Shown: positions 7,461-16,506, counted from the first letter of the stretch. The stretch: DNA of 64,000 bases from Streptomyces sp. 2131.1 (GCF_900105515.1 NZ_FNSY01000001.1:6684001-6748000); one strand, 5' to 3'. A program made the numbers and translations. Notes: generated from the sequence alone by a model not told the origin.

Positions 7461-8443
7461 AGCCCTTCGCCTATCTGCGCGCCGAGACCGTCGCCGACGC
7501 GGTCCGCGCCTGCGCCGCCCACCCCGGGGCCAAGTTCCTCGGCGGCGGCACCAATCTGGTCGACCTGATGAAACTGGGCGTGGAGGCACCCGGCCTGCTC
7601 GTCGACGTGAGCCGGCTGCCGCTGGACCAGGTCACGGACACCGCTGAGGGCGGCCTGCGCGTCGGCGCCACCGTACGCAACAGCGACCTGGCCGCCCACC
7701 CCGCCGTACGCACCCGCTACTCCGCCCTCTCGCAGGCTCTGCTGGCCGGCGCGTCCGGGCAGCTCCGCAACATCGCGACCACCGGCGGCAACCTCCTTCA
7801 GCGCACCCGCTGCCCGTACTTCCAGGACACCTCCAAGCCCTGCAACAAGCGCGAACCCGGCACGGGCTGCCCCGCCCGCGAGGGCGCCCACCGCGACCTC
7901 GCCGTCATCGGGTACTCCGAGGACTGCGTCGCCACCCACCCCTCCGACATGGCCGTGGCGCTGGCCGCGCTCGACGCGGACGTCGTGCTGCACGGACCGG
8001 AGGGCGAACGGACCGTGCCGGTCACCGGCTTCCACCGGCTGCCCGGCGACAACCCCGACGCCGACACGGTCGTCCGGCCCGGCGAACTCGTCACCGAGGT
8101 GCTGCTCCCGCCGCTGCCCGACGGCACGGTCTGCCTCTACCGCAAGGCCCGCGACCGCGCCTCGTACGCCTTCGCGCTGGCTTCCGTGGCCGCCGTGCTG
8201 CGCGTACGCGACGGGCGCATCGAGCACGCCGCGCTGGCTTTTGGAGGCCTCGCCCACCGGCCCTGGCGGGCCCGCGCCGCCGAGGAGATCCTGCTCGGCG
8301 CACCCGCCACCGAAGCCACCTTCCTCCGGGCGGCCGACGCCGAACTCGCCGCGGCCCGCCCGCTGCGCGACAACGCCTTCAAGGTCCGCCTCGCCCGGCA
8401 CCTGGCCGTCGACGCCCTCGCCGAACTCACCGCCCGCACCTGA
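7457..8443 (+). CDS. molybdenum hydroxylase FAD/4Fe-4S subunit (PaoB-like)
   Basis: A 328-residue FAD-binding subunit of the same complex, CO-dehydrogenase flavoprotein fold. FAD contacts include KFLGGGTNLVDLMK (about 27-40) and LRNIATTGGNLLQRT (about 103-117). The loop after TTGGN carries Cys119, Cys129, Cys138 and Cys157 (RCPYF ... PCNKREPGTGCPA ... EDC), the extra [4Fe-4S] site characteristic of PaoB/YagS-type subunits and absent from xanthine dehydrogenase. This argues for an aldehyde-oxidising enzyme that hands electrons to ferredoxin, quinone or oxygen. GTG 7457 overlaps the upstream TGA (GTGA), so translation is coupled. Confidence 0.9.
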   Translation: MKPFAYLRAETVADAVRACAAHPGAKFLGGGTNLVDLMKLGVEAPGLLVDVSRLPLDQVTDTAEGGLRVGATVRNSDLAAHPAVRTRYSALSQALLAGASGQLRNIATTGGNLLQRTRCPYFQDTSKPCNKREPGTGCPAREGAHRDLAVIGYSEDCVATHPSDMAVALAALDADVVLHGPEGERTVPVTGFHRLPGDNPDADTVVRPGELVTEVLLPPLPDGTVCLYRKARDRASYAFALASVAAVLRVRDGRIEHAALAFGGLAHRPWRARAAEEILLGAPATEATFLRAADAELAAARPLRDNAFKVRLARHLAVDALAELTART

Positions 8444-8462
8444 AGAGCCGAGGACTCCCGCC

Positions 8463-10562
8463 ATGAGCCACGCCCCCCAGCCACTGGGCGCGCCCGCCGT
8501 CCGCCGCGAGGGCCGCGCCAAGGTGACCGGCACCGCGCGCTACGCCGCCGAGCGCGGCCTGCCCGGCTGCCTGTACGCCTGGGTCGTGCCCGCCACCGTG
8601 CCGGCCGGCCGGGTCACCGCCGTCCGCACCGTCGACGCCCTGGCCCAGCCCGGTGTCCACAGCGTCCTCACCCACGACAACGCGCCCCGGCTCCACGAGC
8701 CGGACGACCCGATCCTCGCCGTGCTCCAGGACGACCGGGTGCCCCACCGCGGCTGGCCGGTCGCGCTCGTCGTCGCCGACAGCCTGGCGAGCGCACGGGC
8801 CGGCGCCGAGGCCCTGCACATCACGTACGAGACGACCGAGCACGACGTCGTGCTCACCGAGGACCACGCCGGGCTCTACACCCCCGAGGAAGCCAACGGC
8901 GGCTACCCGGCCGTCCGTGAACGCGGCGACTTCGACCGGGCCTTCGCGGAATCGCCCGTACGCGTCGACGTGACGTACACCCTGGAGCCGCTGCACAACC
9001 ACCCCATGGAGCCGCACGCCTCCACCGCCCGCTGGTCGCCCGAGGGGCACCTCACCGTGTACGACTCCAGCCAGGGCGCCACGAAGGTCCGCGACAGCCT
9101 GGCCGCCGCCTTCGGGATCGGGACCGACAAGGTCACCGCCGTCTCCGAACACGTGGGCGGCGGCTTCGGCTCCAAGGGCACCCCGCGCCCGCAGGCCGTG
9201 CTCGCCGCGATGGCGGCGCTGCACACCGGCCGCCCGGTCGAACTCGCCCTGGCGCGGCGCCAGATGCCGGCACTCGTCGGGCACAGGGCGCCCACCGTGC
9301 AGCGCGTCAGGCTCGGCGCCGGGCCCGACGGCACACTCACCTCGGTCGCCCAGGAGATCATCACCCACACGTCCACGATCAAGGAGTTCGTGGAGCAGGC
9401 CGCCGTGCCCGCCCGCGTCATGTACGGCTCCCCGCACAGCCGGACCACCCACCGGGTCGCCGCCCTGAACGTGCCGAGCCCCTCGTGGATGCGCGCCCCG
9501 GGCGAGGCCCCCGGCATGTACGCCCTCGAATCGGCCATGGACGAACTCGCGGCGGAGCTCTCCCTCGACCCCGTCGAACTGCGGCTGCGCAACGACCCGG
9601 CCGACGAACCCGACTCCGGCAAACCCTTCAGCAGCCGCGGCCTGGCCGCCTGTCTGCGCGAGGGCGCCGAACGCTTCGGCTGGCAGGACCGCGACCCCGC
9701 CCCCGGCATCCGCCGCGAGGGAGCCCTGCTGCTCGGCACGGGCGTCGCCTCGGCCACGTACCCCGTCTACGCCAGTCCCGGCCACGCCTCGGCGCACGCG
9801 GCCCCCGACGGCACCTATCGGATCGCCATCAACGCCACGGACATCGGCACCGGCGCCCGCACCGTCCTCGCGCAGATCGCCGCGGACGTGCTGGGCGCAC
9901 CGCTGGACGACGTGGCCATCGACATCGGCGACAGCGATCTGCCGGACGCCTCGCTGGCCGGCGGCTCGTCCGGCACCGCTTCCTGGGGCTGGGCCGTGCA
10001 CAAGGCCGCCTCCGGGCTCGCGGAGCGGCTCGCAGCGCACACCGGGCCGCTGCCCGACGCGGGAGTGACCGTCACCGCCGACACCACCGAGGAGACCGCC
10101 GAGAAGTCCCCGTACGCCCGGCACGCCTTCGGGGCGCACTTCGCCGAGGTCGCCGTCGACACCCGTACCGGCGAGGTCAGGATGCGCCGCATGCTCGGCG
10201 TCTTCGCGGCCGGCCGTATCCTCAACTCCCGTACCGGACGCTCGCAGTTCATCGGCGGCATGACGATGGGCATCGGCATGGCCCTCACGGAGGGCAGCAC
10301 CCTGGACCCGGTCTTCGGCGACTTCGTCGAGAGCGACCTCGCCTCGTACCACGTCCCCGTCTGCGCCGACGTGGCCGCCATCGAGGCGCACTGGATCGAC
10401 GAGGACGATCCCCACCTCAATCCCATGGGCAGCAAGGGCATCGGCGAGATCGGCATCGTGGGCGCCGCCGCGGCCGTGGGCAACGCCTTCCGGCACGCCA
10501 CCGGCGTACGGCTGCGCACCCTGCCCCTCACGCCCGACCGGGTGCTCACCCACCTGGCGTGA
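8463..10562 (+). CDS. molybdenum hydroxylase molybdopterin-binding subunit (PaoC-like)
   Basis: A 699-residue catalytic subunit, expected to hold molybdopterin cytosine dinucleotide. The N-terminal domain GAPAVRREGRAKVTGTARYA is typical. Cofactor segments VGGGFGSKG, SWMRAPGEAPG and GGSSGTASWGWAV are present. The C-terminal MGSKGIGEIGIVG places the catalytic-base Glu at residue 662. Like PaoC (about 730 residues) it is slightly shorter than xanthine dehydrogenase large subunits. ATG 8463 follows GAGGA (8449-8453), 19 bases after the FAD subunit. No XdhC/PaoD-type maturation gene lies nearby. Substrate is inferred as aldehydes from the B-subunit cluster, not from the active site itself. Confidence 0.9.
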   Translation: MSHAPQPLGAPAVRREGRAKVTGTARYAAERGLPGCLYAWVVPATVPAGRVTAVRTVDALAQPGVHSVLTHDNAPRLHEPDDPILAVLQDDRVPHRGWPVALVVADSLASARAGAEALHITYETTEHDVVLTEDHAGLYTPEEANGGYPAVRERGDFDRAFAESPVRVDVTYTLEPLHNHPMEPHASTARWSPEGHLTVYDSSQGATKVRDSLAAAFGIGTDKVTAVSEHVGGGFGSKGTPRPQAVLAAMAALHTGRPVELALARRQMPALVGHRAPTVQRVRLGAGPDGTLTSVAQEIITHTSTIKEFVEQAAVPARVMYGSPHSRTTHRVAALNVPSPSWMRAPGEAPGMYALESAMDELAAELSLDPVELRLRNDPADEPDSGKPFSSRGLAACLREGAERFGWQDRDPAPGIRREGALLLGTGVASATYPVYASPGHASAHAAPDGTYRIAINATDIGTGARTVLAQIAADVLGAPLDDVAIDIGDSDLPDASLAGGSSGTASWGWAVHKAASGLAERLAAHTGPLPDAGVTVTADTTEETAEKSPYARHAFGAHFAEVAVDTRTGEVRMRRMLGVFAAGRILNSRTGRSQFIGGMTMGIGMALTEGSTLDPVFGDFVESDLASYHVPVCADVAAIEAHWIDEDDPHLNPMGSKGIGEIGIVGAAAAVGNAFRHATGVRLRTLPLTPDRVLTHLA

Positions 10563-10570
10563 CCTCCGGG

Positions 10571-10617
10571 CCGCGCACCCCGATCGGGCGAAGGCGCCGG
10601 TCACCCGGGGTGCGCGG
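10571..10617. terminator. 11-bp stem terminator after the molybdenum hydroxylase operon
   Basis: CCGCGCACCCC (10571-10581) pairs exactly with GGGGTGCGCGG (10607-10617), starting 9 bases after the stop. The 25-nt loop contains a second, smaller GC-rich fold. Confidence 0.75.
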
Positions 10618-10755
10618 TCCGATATGTTGCGCGACCGGCCCAGCCGGGTCACCCTGTGGAGTGACCCAGAAGAGACATCTGCTCACTCTTCGTATTCGGG
10701 GGTCGTTGGTTCAACGGGGCGAAGAACGTGGGCCTCGATGTGAGGAGCCTCGACG

Positions 10756-11283
10756 ATGACCGTTCCACTCGACCGGCACTATCTGGTCGAACTCCAGGTT
10801 TCCGCAGAACGTGTGGACCAGCTGCGACGGATAGTCGCCGCACATCTGCGCCACTGGAGTCTCGAACTCCACGTGCGGCCCGTGTGCCGTGCCGTGGAGG
10901 AGCTGCTGACCAATGTCCACCGGCACGTCGGTGACGACAACCGCTGCGTCGTCGAACTCCGCTGGTCCGGACGGCACCTCACGGTCTCCGTCGCCGACAA
11001 CGGCTCCGAGATGCCGCGGCTGCTCCACGAGGGCGGCGGCCTGAGCCGCGTCATGGCCCTCAGCGACAGCTGGGGCACCTGCCGCACCGCCGAGGGCAAG
11101 GTCGTCTGGTTCACCCGGTACGCCCAGGAGCCGCAGCACATCGAGCTGGTGCCGCTGCCGCCGCTGCCCGGCGTCCGCGAGTTCCGCCGCCCGCCGGCCG
11201 CGGTCGCGGAGATCCCCGAGCCGGTCCCGGCCGGCATCGGCGAGACCGTCCCCGAAGCCGCTCCCGCCCCCGCCCTCGTCTGA
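10756..11283 (+). CDS. ATP-binding (HATPase/RsbW-like) regulatory protein
   Basis: A 175-residue GHKL ATPase-fold protein of the anti-sigma-factor serine-kinase type abundant in Streptomyces. The N-box is CRAVEELLTNVHRH (about 44-57, with Asn53 as the metal/ATP ligand) and the G1 box is VADNGSEMP (79-87). The HATPase module ends near residue 125; a Pro/Ala/Glu-rich tail of about 50 residues follows. Relatives phosphorylate anti-anti-sigma (STAS) partners or bind sigma factors; no such partner is adjacent, so the target is unknown. The lone PAS/PP2C phosphatase at 59.5-60.9 kb belongs to the same signalling class but no link is shown. The gene stands alone between two hairpins. Confidence 0.82.
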   Translation: MTVPLDRHYLVELQVSAERVDQLRRIVAAHLRHWSLELHVRPVCRAVEELLTNVHRHVGDDNRCVVELRWSGRHLTVSVADNGSEMPRLLHEGGGLSRVMALSDSWGTCRTAEGKVVWFTRYAQEPQHIELVPLPPLPGVREFRRPPAAVAEIPEPVPAGIGETVPEAAPAPALV

Positions 11284-11315
11284 GGCGTACGGCCCACGCG
11301 ACACGGGAGCACCAG

Positions 11316-11400
11316 CCCCCGCCACCGCGGACCCCCGCCGGCGCGGACCGCATGCCCTGGCATGCATGATCCGCGCCGGCCGGGTATCCGGTGGCGGGGG
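11316..11400. terminator. 85-nt long hairpin between the HATPase gene and the SSADH-phosphoketolase operon
   Basis: Outer arms CCCCCGCCAC (11316-11325) and GTGGCGGGGG (11391-11400) are exact complements. An inner 11-bp perfect stem (11337-11347 with 11370-11380) and a further GCATGCC/GGCATGC pair close on a CT loop. The arms between are nearly complementary, so almost the whole 85 nt can fold on itself. It most simply terminates the HATPase transcript, but it is far longer than other terminators here and lies 83 bases before the dehydrogenase start, so a leader role is possible. Confidence 0.7.
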
Positions 11401-11482
11401 CCGGCCGTGCCCCGGCCCCCCGCGTTGCGGCCGGGCCCGGTGCGCGGCACGGTCGAAGTACCGAGGCAAGGAGGCCACAGGC

Positions 11483-12895
11483 ATGCCCATCGCGACGGTC
11501 AACCCCGCGAACGGCGAGACGCTCAGGACGTTCGACGCGCTGGAGGACGACGAGATCGAGAAGCGGATCGCCGCGGCCGACGCCGCCTTCCGCGACTACC
11601 GCACCACCACGTTCCGCGAACGGGCCCGGCTCCTCAACCGCGCCGCCGACCTGCTGGACGAGGACCAGCAGGACATCGCGCGCACCATGGTCCTGGAGAT
11701 GGGCAAGCCGGTCACGGCCGCCCGCGCCGAGGCCGCGAAGTGCGCCAAGGCGATGCGCTGGTACGCCGCCCGAGCCGAGGAGCTCCTCGCCGACGAGCAC
11801 CCGTCCGCCGCCGACGTCGAGGACTCCGGCGCCGTGCGCGCGTACGTCCGCTACCGTCCGCTCGGCCCGGTGCTCGCCGTCATGCCGTGGAACTTCCCGC
11901 TCTGGCAGGTCGTCCGCTTCGCCGCCCCCGCCCTGATGGCCGGCAACACGGGCCTGCTGAAGCACGCGTCGAACGTGCCGCAGACCGCGCTGTACCTGGG
12001 CGATCTCTTCCACCGCGCCGGCTTCCCGGCCGGCTGCTTCCAGACCCTGCTCGTCGGCTCCAAGGCCGTCGAGGGCATCCTGCGCGACCCCCGCGTCGTC
12101 GCGGCCACCCTCACCGGCAGCGAACCGGCCGGACGCTCCGTCGCCGCGATCGCCGGTGACGAGATCAAGCACACCGTCCTCGAACTCGGCGGCAGCGACC
12201 CCTACCTCGTCCTGCCCTCCGCGGACGTCGCAAAGGCCGCCCGTACCGCCGTCACCGCCCGCGCCCAGAACAACGGCCAGTCGTGCATCGCCGCCAAGCG
12301 GTTCATCGTGCACACCCAGGTCTACGAGGAGTTCGCCGAGCGCTTCACCGTCGGCATGCGCGAGCTGACCGTCGGGGACCCGCTGGAGGAGTCCACCGAC
12401 GTCGGACCGCTCTCCAGCGAACAGGGCCGCACCGACCTGGAGGAGCTCGTCGACGACGCCCTGAACCGGGGCGCCGAGGCCCTGTGCGGCGGCGGCCGGC
12501 CCGAGGGCCTGGGCGGCGGCCTGGAGAACGGCTGGTTCTACGCCCCCACCGTCCTCGCCGGCATCACGCCCGATATGCGCATCCACCGCGAGGAGACCTT
12601 CGGCCCGGTCGCCACCCTCTACCGCGTGGACGGTGTCGACGAGGCCGTCGAGGTCGCCAACGACACCTCCTTCGGGCTCAGTTCCAACGTCTGGACCCGC
12701 GACGCCGGCGAGGCCGAGCGCTGCGTGCGGGACATCCGGGCCGGCGGCGTGTTCTTCAACGGCATGACGGCCTCCCACCCCGCGCTGCCCTTCGGCGGGG
12801 TGAGGCGCTCGGGCTACGGGCGTGAGCTCGCCGGACACGGGATCCGCGAGTTCTGCAACGCCACCACCGTCTGGTACGGCTCCGAGCCCCGGTGA
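11483..12895 (+). CDS. NAD(P)-dependent aldehyde dehydrogenase, succinate-semialdehyde dehydrogenase type
   Basis: A 470-residue cytoplasmic aldehyde dehydrogenase that oxidises an aldehyde to the acid, closest in appearance to bacterial NADP+-dependent succinate-semialdehyde dehydrogenases. Catalytic elements are complete: Asn137 (MPWNFPLWQ), Glu234 (VLELGGSDPYLVL) and Cys268 (NNGQSCIAAKRF). The ELGGSDP strip and QSCIA are typical of the GabD/Sad branch. ATG 11483 is preceded by AGGAGGC. The phosphoketolase follows after 43 bases, so the two are probably one operon. GABA-shunt genes are not adjacent, so the physiological substrate is an inference. Confidence 0.87.
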   Translation: MPIATVNPANGETLRTFDALEDDEIEKRIAAADAAFRDYRTTTFRERARLLNRAADLLDEDQQDIARTMVLEMGKPVTAARAEAAKCAKAMRWYAARAEELLADEHPSAADVEDSGAVRAYVRYRPLGPVLAVMPWNFPLWQVVRFAAPALMAGNTGLLKHASNVPQTALYLGDLFHRAGFPAGCFQTLLVGSKAVEGILRDPRVVAATLTGSEPAGRSVAAIAGDEIKHTVLELGGSDPYLVLPSADVAKAARTAVTARAQNNGQSCIAAKRFIVHTQVYEEFAERFTVGMRELTVGDPLEESTDVGPLSSEQGRTDLEELVDDALNRGAEALCGGGRPEGLGGGLENGWFYAPTVLAGITPDMRIHREETFGPVATLYRVDGVDEAVEVANDTSFGLSSNVWTRDAGEAERCVRDIRAGGVFFNGMTASHPALPFGGVRRSGYGRELAGHGIREFCNATTVWYGSEPR

Positions 12896-12938
12896 CCGTG
12901 CGCGCGACGCCCCCGATCCCGCCCGCAGAGAGGTGACC

Positions 12939-15323
12939 ATGAGCGACGCCCCACCGCCCGCGCCGGCCAGCCCTTCCGACGAGGAGCTCGACGCCCTCGA
13001 CGCGCACTGGCGGGCCGCCAACTACCTGGCCGTCGGGCAGATCTACCTGATGGACAACCCCCTGCTGACCCGGCCGCTCGCACCCGAGCACATCAAACCC
13101 CGGCTGCTCGGCCACTGGGGAACCTCACCGGGGCTCAACCTCGTGTACACCCACCTCAACCGACTCATCGGCGCGCGCGGCACACCGGCGCTGTGCATCT
13201 GGGGCCCGGGCCACGGCGGACCCGCCGTCCTCGCCGGTTCCTGGCTGGAGGGAAGCTACTCCGAGGCGTACCCGGACGTCAGCCGGGACGCGGAGGGCAT
13301 GGGGCGGCTGTTCAAGCAGTTCTCCTTCCCCGGCGGCGTCCCGAGCCACGTCGCGCCCGAGACCCCGGGCTCCATCCACGAGGGCGGCGAACTCGGCTAC
13401 TCCCTCGCCCACGCCTACGGCGCAGCCCTCGACCACCCGGAACTGCTGGTCACCTGCGTCATCGGCGACGGCGAGGCGGAGACCGGGCCGCTCGCCGGGT
13501 CCTGGCACGCCAACAAGTTCCTCGACCCGGTGCACGACGGGGCCGTCCTGCCCGTGCTCCACCTCAACGGCTACAAGATCGCCAACCCGACGGTGCTCGC
13601 CCGCCTCCCGCACACCGAACTCGACGCCCTGCTGCGCGGCTACGGACACGACCCCCTCTACGTGGAGGGCGACGACCCGCGCGCCGTGCACCGGGCGATG
13701 GCCCTCGCGATGGACCGCGCCGTCGACCGCGTCGAGGAGATCCAGGCGGCCGCCCGCACCGGCGGTGAAACCGAGCGGCCGCGCTGGCCGATGATCGTGC
13801 TGCGCACCCCGAAGGGCTGGACCGGCCCCGCCGAGGTGGACGGGCTCCCCGTCGAAGGTACCTGGCGCGCCCACCAGGTCCCGCTGCCCGGCGTCCGCGA
13901 CAACCCGGACCACCTGCGCCAGCTGGAGGCGTGGATGCGTTCCTACCGGCCGGACGAACTCTTCGACGCCGAGGGCCGCCCCACCGCGCAGGTCCTGGCC
14001 TGCGTCCCCGAGGGCGCCGCCCGCCTCGGCGCCTCCCCGTACGCCAACGGCGGCCTGCTCCTGCGCGACCTGCCCATCCCGGACCTGGACGGCTTCGCCG
14101 CCCCCGTGGACCGGCCCGGCACCACGCTGCGGGAGCCGACCAAGGTGCTCGGCGGGCTCCTCGAAGCGGTCATGGCGGCGACGGCCGACCGCAGGGACTT
14201 CCGGCTCGTGGGCCCGGACGAGACGGCGTCCAACCGGCTCGACGCGGTGTACGAGGCCAGCGGCAAGGCCTGGCAGGCCCGTACGCTGCCGACGGACGAG
14301 CACCTGGAGCGCGACGGCCGGGTCATGGAGGTGCTGTCCGAGCACCTGTGCCAGGGCTGGCTGGAGGGCTATCTGCTGACCGGCCGGCACGGACTGTTCT
14401 CCTGCTACGAGGCCTTCGCGCACATCGTGGACTCGATGGTCAACCAGCACATCAAATGGCTGCGCACCTCGCGCCGGCTCACCTGGCGCCGTCCCATCGC
14501 CTCCCTCAACTACCTGCTCACCTCACACGTCTGGCGCCAGGACCACAACGGCTTCTCGCACCAGGACCCGGGTTTCGTGGACCACATCCTCAACAAGAGC
14601 CCGGAAGTCGTACGCGTCTACCTGCCGCCGGACGCCAACACCCTGCTCTCCGTGGCCGACCACGCGCTGCGCAGCCGCGACTACGTCAACGTCGTCGTGG
14701 CCGGGAAGCAGCCGAGCTTCGACTGGCTCACCCTCGACCAGGCCCGGGTGCACTGCGCGCGCGGCGCCGGTGTCTGGGACTGGGCGGGCACCGAGGACGG
14801 GAGCCGTGAGCCCGACGTCGTCCTCGCCTGTGCCGGGGACGTACCGACGCTGGAGACCCTGGCGGCCGCCCAGCTGCTGCGGCACCACCTCCCGGAGCTG
14901 GCCGTGCGGGTGGTCAACGTCGTCGACATGGCCCGGCTCATGCCGCACTCGGAGCACCCGCACGGCATGCCGGACTCCGAGTACGACGCCCTGTTCACCC
15001 GGGGCAGGCCGGTCATCTTCGCGTACCACGGCTACCCCTGGCTGATCCACCGGCTGGCCTACCGCCGGGAGGGTCACGCCAACCTGCACGTGCGGGGCTA
15101 CAAGGAGGAGGGCACGACCACCACGCCCTTCGACATGGTCGTCCGCAACGACCTGGACCGCTACCGGCTGGTCATGGACGTCATCGACCGGGTCCCCGGC
15201 CTCGGCGTCCGCGCCGTGGCGGTGCGTCAGGAGATGGCGGACACCCGCACCCGCCACCACGCCTGGATCCGCGAGCACGGCACCGACCTGCCCGAGGTAA
15301 CCGACTGGTCCTGGGAGGGCTGA
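12939..15323 (+). CDS. xfp: phosphoketolase
   Basis: A 794-residue thiamine-diphosphate enzyme that cleaves xylulose 5-phosphate (and, in some members, fructose 6-phosphate) with phosphate to give acetyl phosphate plus glyceraldehyde 3-phosphate or erythrose 4-phosphate. Family blocks are complete: WRAANYLAVGQIYLMDNPLL near the N-terminus, GHWGTSPGLN, GPGHGGPA, EGGELGYSLAHAYGAA, the TPP motif GDGEAETG...N and HQDPGF in the middle domain. Length matches the family (about 790-820). ATG 12939 follows AGAGAGG. Acetate kinase or phosphotransacetylase genes are not seen nearby. It converges on the baeRF gene with a terminator between. Confidence 0.93.
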   Translation: MSDAPPPAPASPSDEELDALDAHWRAANYLAVGQIYLMDNPLLTRPLAPEHIKPRLLGHWGTSPGLNLVYTHLNRLIGARGTPALCIWGPGHGGPAVLAGSWLEGSYSEAYPDVSRDAEGMGRLFKQFSFPGGVPSHVAPETPGSIHEGGELGYSLAHAYGAALDHPELLVTCVIGDGEAETGPLAGSWHANKFLDPVHDGAVLPVLHLNGYKIANPTVLARLPHTELDALLRGYGHDPLYVEGDDPRAVHRAMALAMDRAVDRVEEIQAAARTGGETERPRWPMIVLRTPKGWTGPAEVDGLPVEGTWRAHQVPLPGVRDNPDHLRQLEAWMRSYRPDELFDAEGRPTAQVLACVPEGAARLGASPYANGGLLLRDLPIPDLDGFAAPVDRPGTTLREPTKVLGGLLEAVMAATADRRDFRLVGPDETASNRLDAVYEASGKAWQARTLPTDEHLERDGRVMEVLSEHLCQGWLEGYLLTGRHGLFSCYEAFAHIVDSMVNQHIKWLRTSRRLTWRRPIASLNYLLTSHVWRQDHNGFSHQDPGFVDHILNKSPEVVRVYLPPDANTLLSVADHALRSRDYVNVVVAGKQPSFDWLTLDQARVHCARGAGVWDWAGTEDGSREPDVVLACAGDVPTLETLAAAQLLRHHLPELAVRVVNVVDMARLMPHSEHPHGMPDSEYDALFTRGRPVIFAYHGYPWLIHRLAYRREGHANLHVRGYKEEGTTTTPFDMVVRNDLDRYRLVMDVIDRVPGLGVRAVAVRQEMADTRTRHHAWIREHGTDLPEVTDWSWEG

Positions 15324-15335
15324 GCACCGGCATGC

Positions 15336-15375
15336 GGCGAGGGCCCTGACGAAGATCTCCGTCCGGGCCCTCGCC
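15336..15375. terminator. 11-bp stem terminator between convergent genes
   Basis: GGCGAGGGCCC (15336-15346) and GGGCCCTCGCC (15365-15375) are exact reverse complements with an 18-nt loop. It sits between the phosphoketolase and the gene on the other strand ending at 15391, so it can serve both. Confidence 0.8.
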
Positions 15376-15390
15376 GTACAACGTGCGGGC

Positions 15391-16506
15391 TCAGAAGCGC
15401 AGTTCGGCCGCGATCCGCCCGTGCCCCTTCAGCGAGTCGTCCGCGACGAAGTAGACCTCGGCGCCGCTGTCCAGCGCTGCCTCCACCAGCTCGTCGACGA
15501 TGTCCTCGCGGACGTTCTCGTCGGCCGGGTCCACCACGTCGTCGGTCACCGGCTTCAGGTGTTCCTGGTCGACCCGGACCGTCTGCTGGTAGTGCTCCTC
15601 CACCGCCAGCAGGCCCACCCGGCCCTCTCGCACCGCCGCCCACACCTCGTCGAGCCCGCCGGCGAACGCCTTACGGCCGCGCGCCGCGTCGAGCCGGCCC
15701 TCGATCTCCCGTGCGAAGTGCGCGCGCCGGGCGTCCAGGGCCGGGCGCAGCTCGGTGAGGAGGTCGCGGGGCGCGTTGTCGGCCGGCGCTCCCTTGGTGA
15801 CCCGGCCCACCGCGTCCTTCGCGCACTGGCCGGCCTCGTCGAACAGGGCGAGCGCCGGGGCGATGCCGACCAGGTACAGCGGACGGGGGTCGGTGGCCAG
15901 GACGGCGCGCAGCTTCTCGTCCACCGTGCGCAGGAACAACTTGGTGTCCTCGTTGGCGAAGTTGCTCGGGGTGTCGCCGGTCCGCTCCATGCGCTGCGGG
16001 TTGAACTCCTCGCGCGGGGCCTCCAGCGGGAAGCCGCCGACGCGTGCCTCCTGCGCGGACTCGGTCGTGCCGCTGAAGAGAGCGGCGTGGTCGGCGGCCA
16101 CGGTCAGCGCCCAGAAGGGCCGGGCCTGCGCCTTCGCGGCGACCAGGTTGCGGGTGAGGTAACTGTCGCTCAGCACCACCCGTTCGGGTGCGGTACGCGG
16201 CAGCCGCCAGATCTGGAACTCGTCGGCCGTCGCGAGCAGCACCAGCGAGTCCAGCGCCCGGCGGGCGTCGAGCTCGTCGACCGCGCGTTCCAGCTGCCGC
16301 TCGATCGCGGCGCAGGTCTCGCGGCTGACCGCCGGGTCGGCCTCCAGCCTGTTGTGCGCCTCGGACAGCAGGTTGCGCAGCCGAACAGCGTCCTGGGCGT
16401 TGTCCGGGGCGTGCCGGTGGGTCGGCATGGTCAGGGACAGGGCCGGATAGGGCTTGGCCGCGCGCAGCTCCTGCAGCAGGCCGGCGGTCAGGGCGTCCGT
16501 GTCCAT
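15391..16506 (-). CDS. bacterial eRF1-like (baeRF family) protein
   Basis: A 371-residue cytoplasmic protein resembling the baeRF group (bacterial archaeo-eukaryotic release-factor-like proteins, often labelled chemotaxis protein in Streptomyces). An N-terminal segment with PYPALSLTMPTHRH (about residues 20-33) is followed by a helical region, a central beta/alpha part with VLLATADEFQIWRLP, and a C-terminal eRF1-domain-3-like part ending SGAEVYFVADDSLKGHGRIAAELRF (given in halves: SGAEVYFVADD / SLKGHGRIAAELRF). No GGQ motif was seen, so peptidyl-tRNA hydrolysis is not predicted; roles in ribosome rescue or stress are only proposed for the family. ATG 16506 follows GGGAGGGAACTG and is preferred to the upstream in-frame start. 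Confidence 0.72.
   Translation of the reverse strand: MDTDALTAGLLQELRAAKPYPALSLTMPTHRHAPDNAQDAVRLRNLLSEAHNRLEADPAVSRETCAAIERQLERAVDELDARRALDSLVLLATADEFQIWRLPRTAPERVVLSDSYLTRNLVAAKAQARPFWALTVAADHAALFSGTTESAQEARVGGFPLEAPREEFNPQRMERTGDTPSNFANEDTKLFLRTVDEKLRAVLATDPRPLYLVGIAPALALFDEAGQCAKDAVGRVTKGAPADNAPRDLLTELRPALDARRAHFAREIEGRLDAARGRKAFAGGLDEVWAAVREGRVGLLAVEEHYQQTVRVDQEHLKPVTDDVVDPADENVREDIVDELVEAALDSGAEVYFVADDSLKGHGRIAAELRF

Noticed and set aside
8427..10652. A 741-codon minus-strand frame opposite the molybdopterin subunit
   Set aside because: Composition is typical of an antisense shadow in high-GC DNA (Gly/Arg/Val/His), with no ribosome site and no domain; the plus-strand gene is an unmistakable enzyme subunit.
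11316..11400. Long inverted repeat as a transposon end or MITE
   Set aside because: No target-site duplication, no second copy and no transposase; it fits a structured terminator or leader better.
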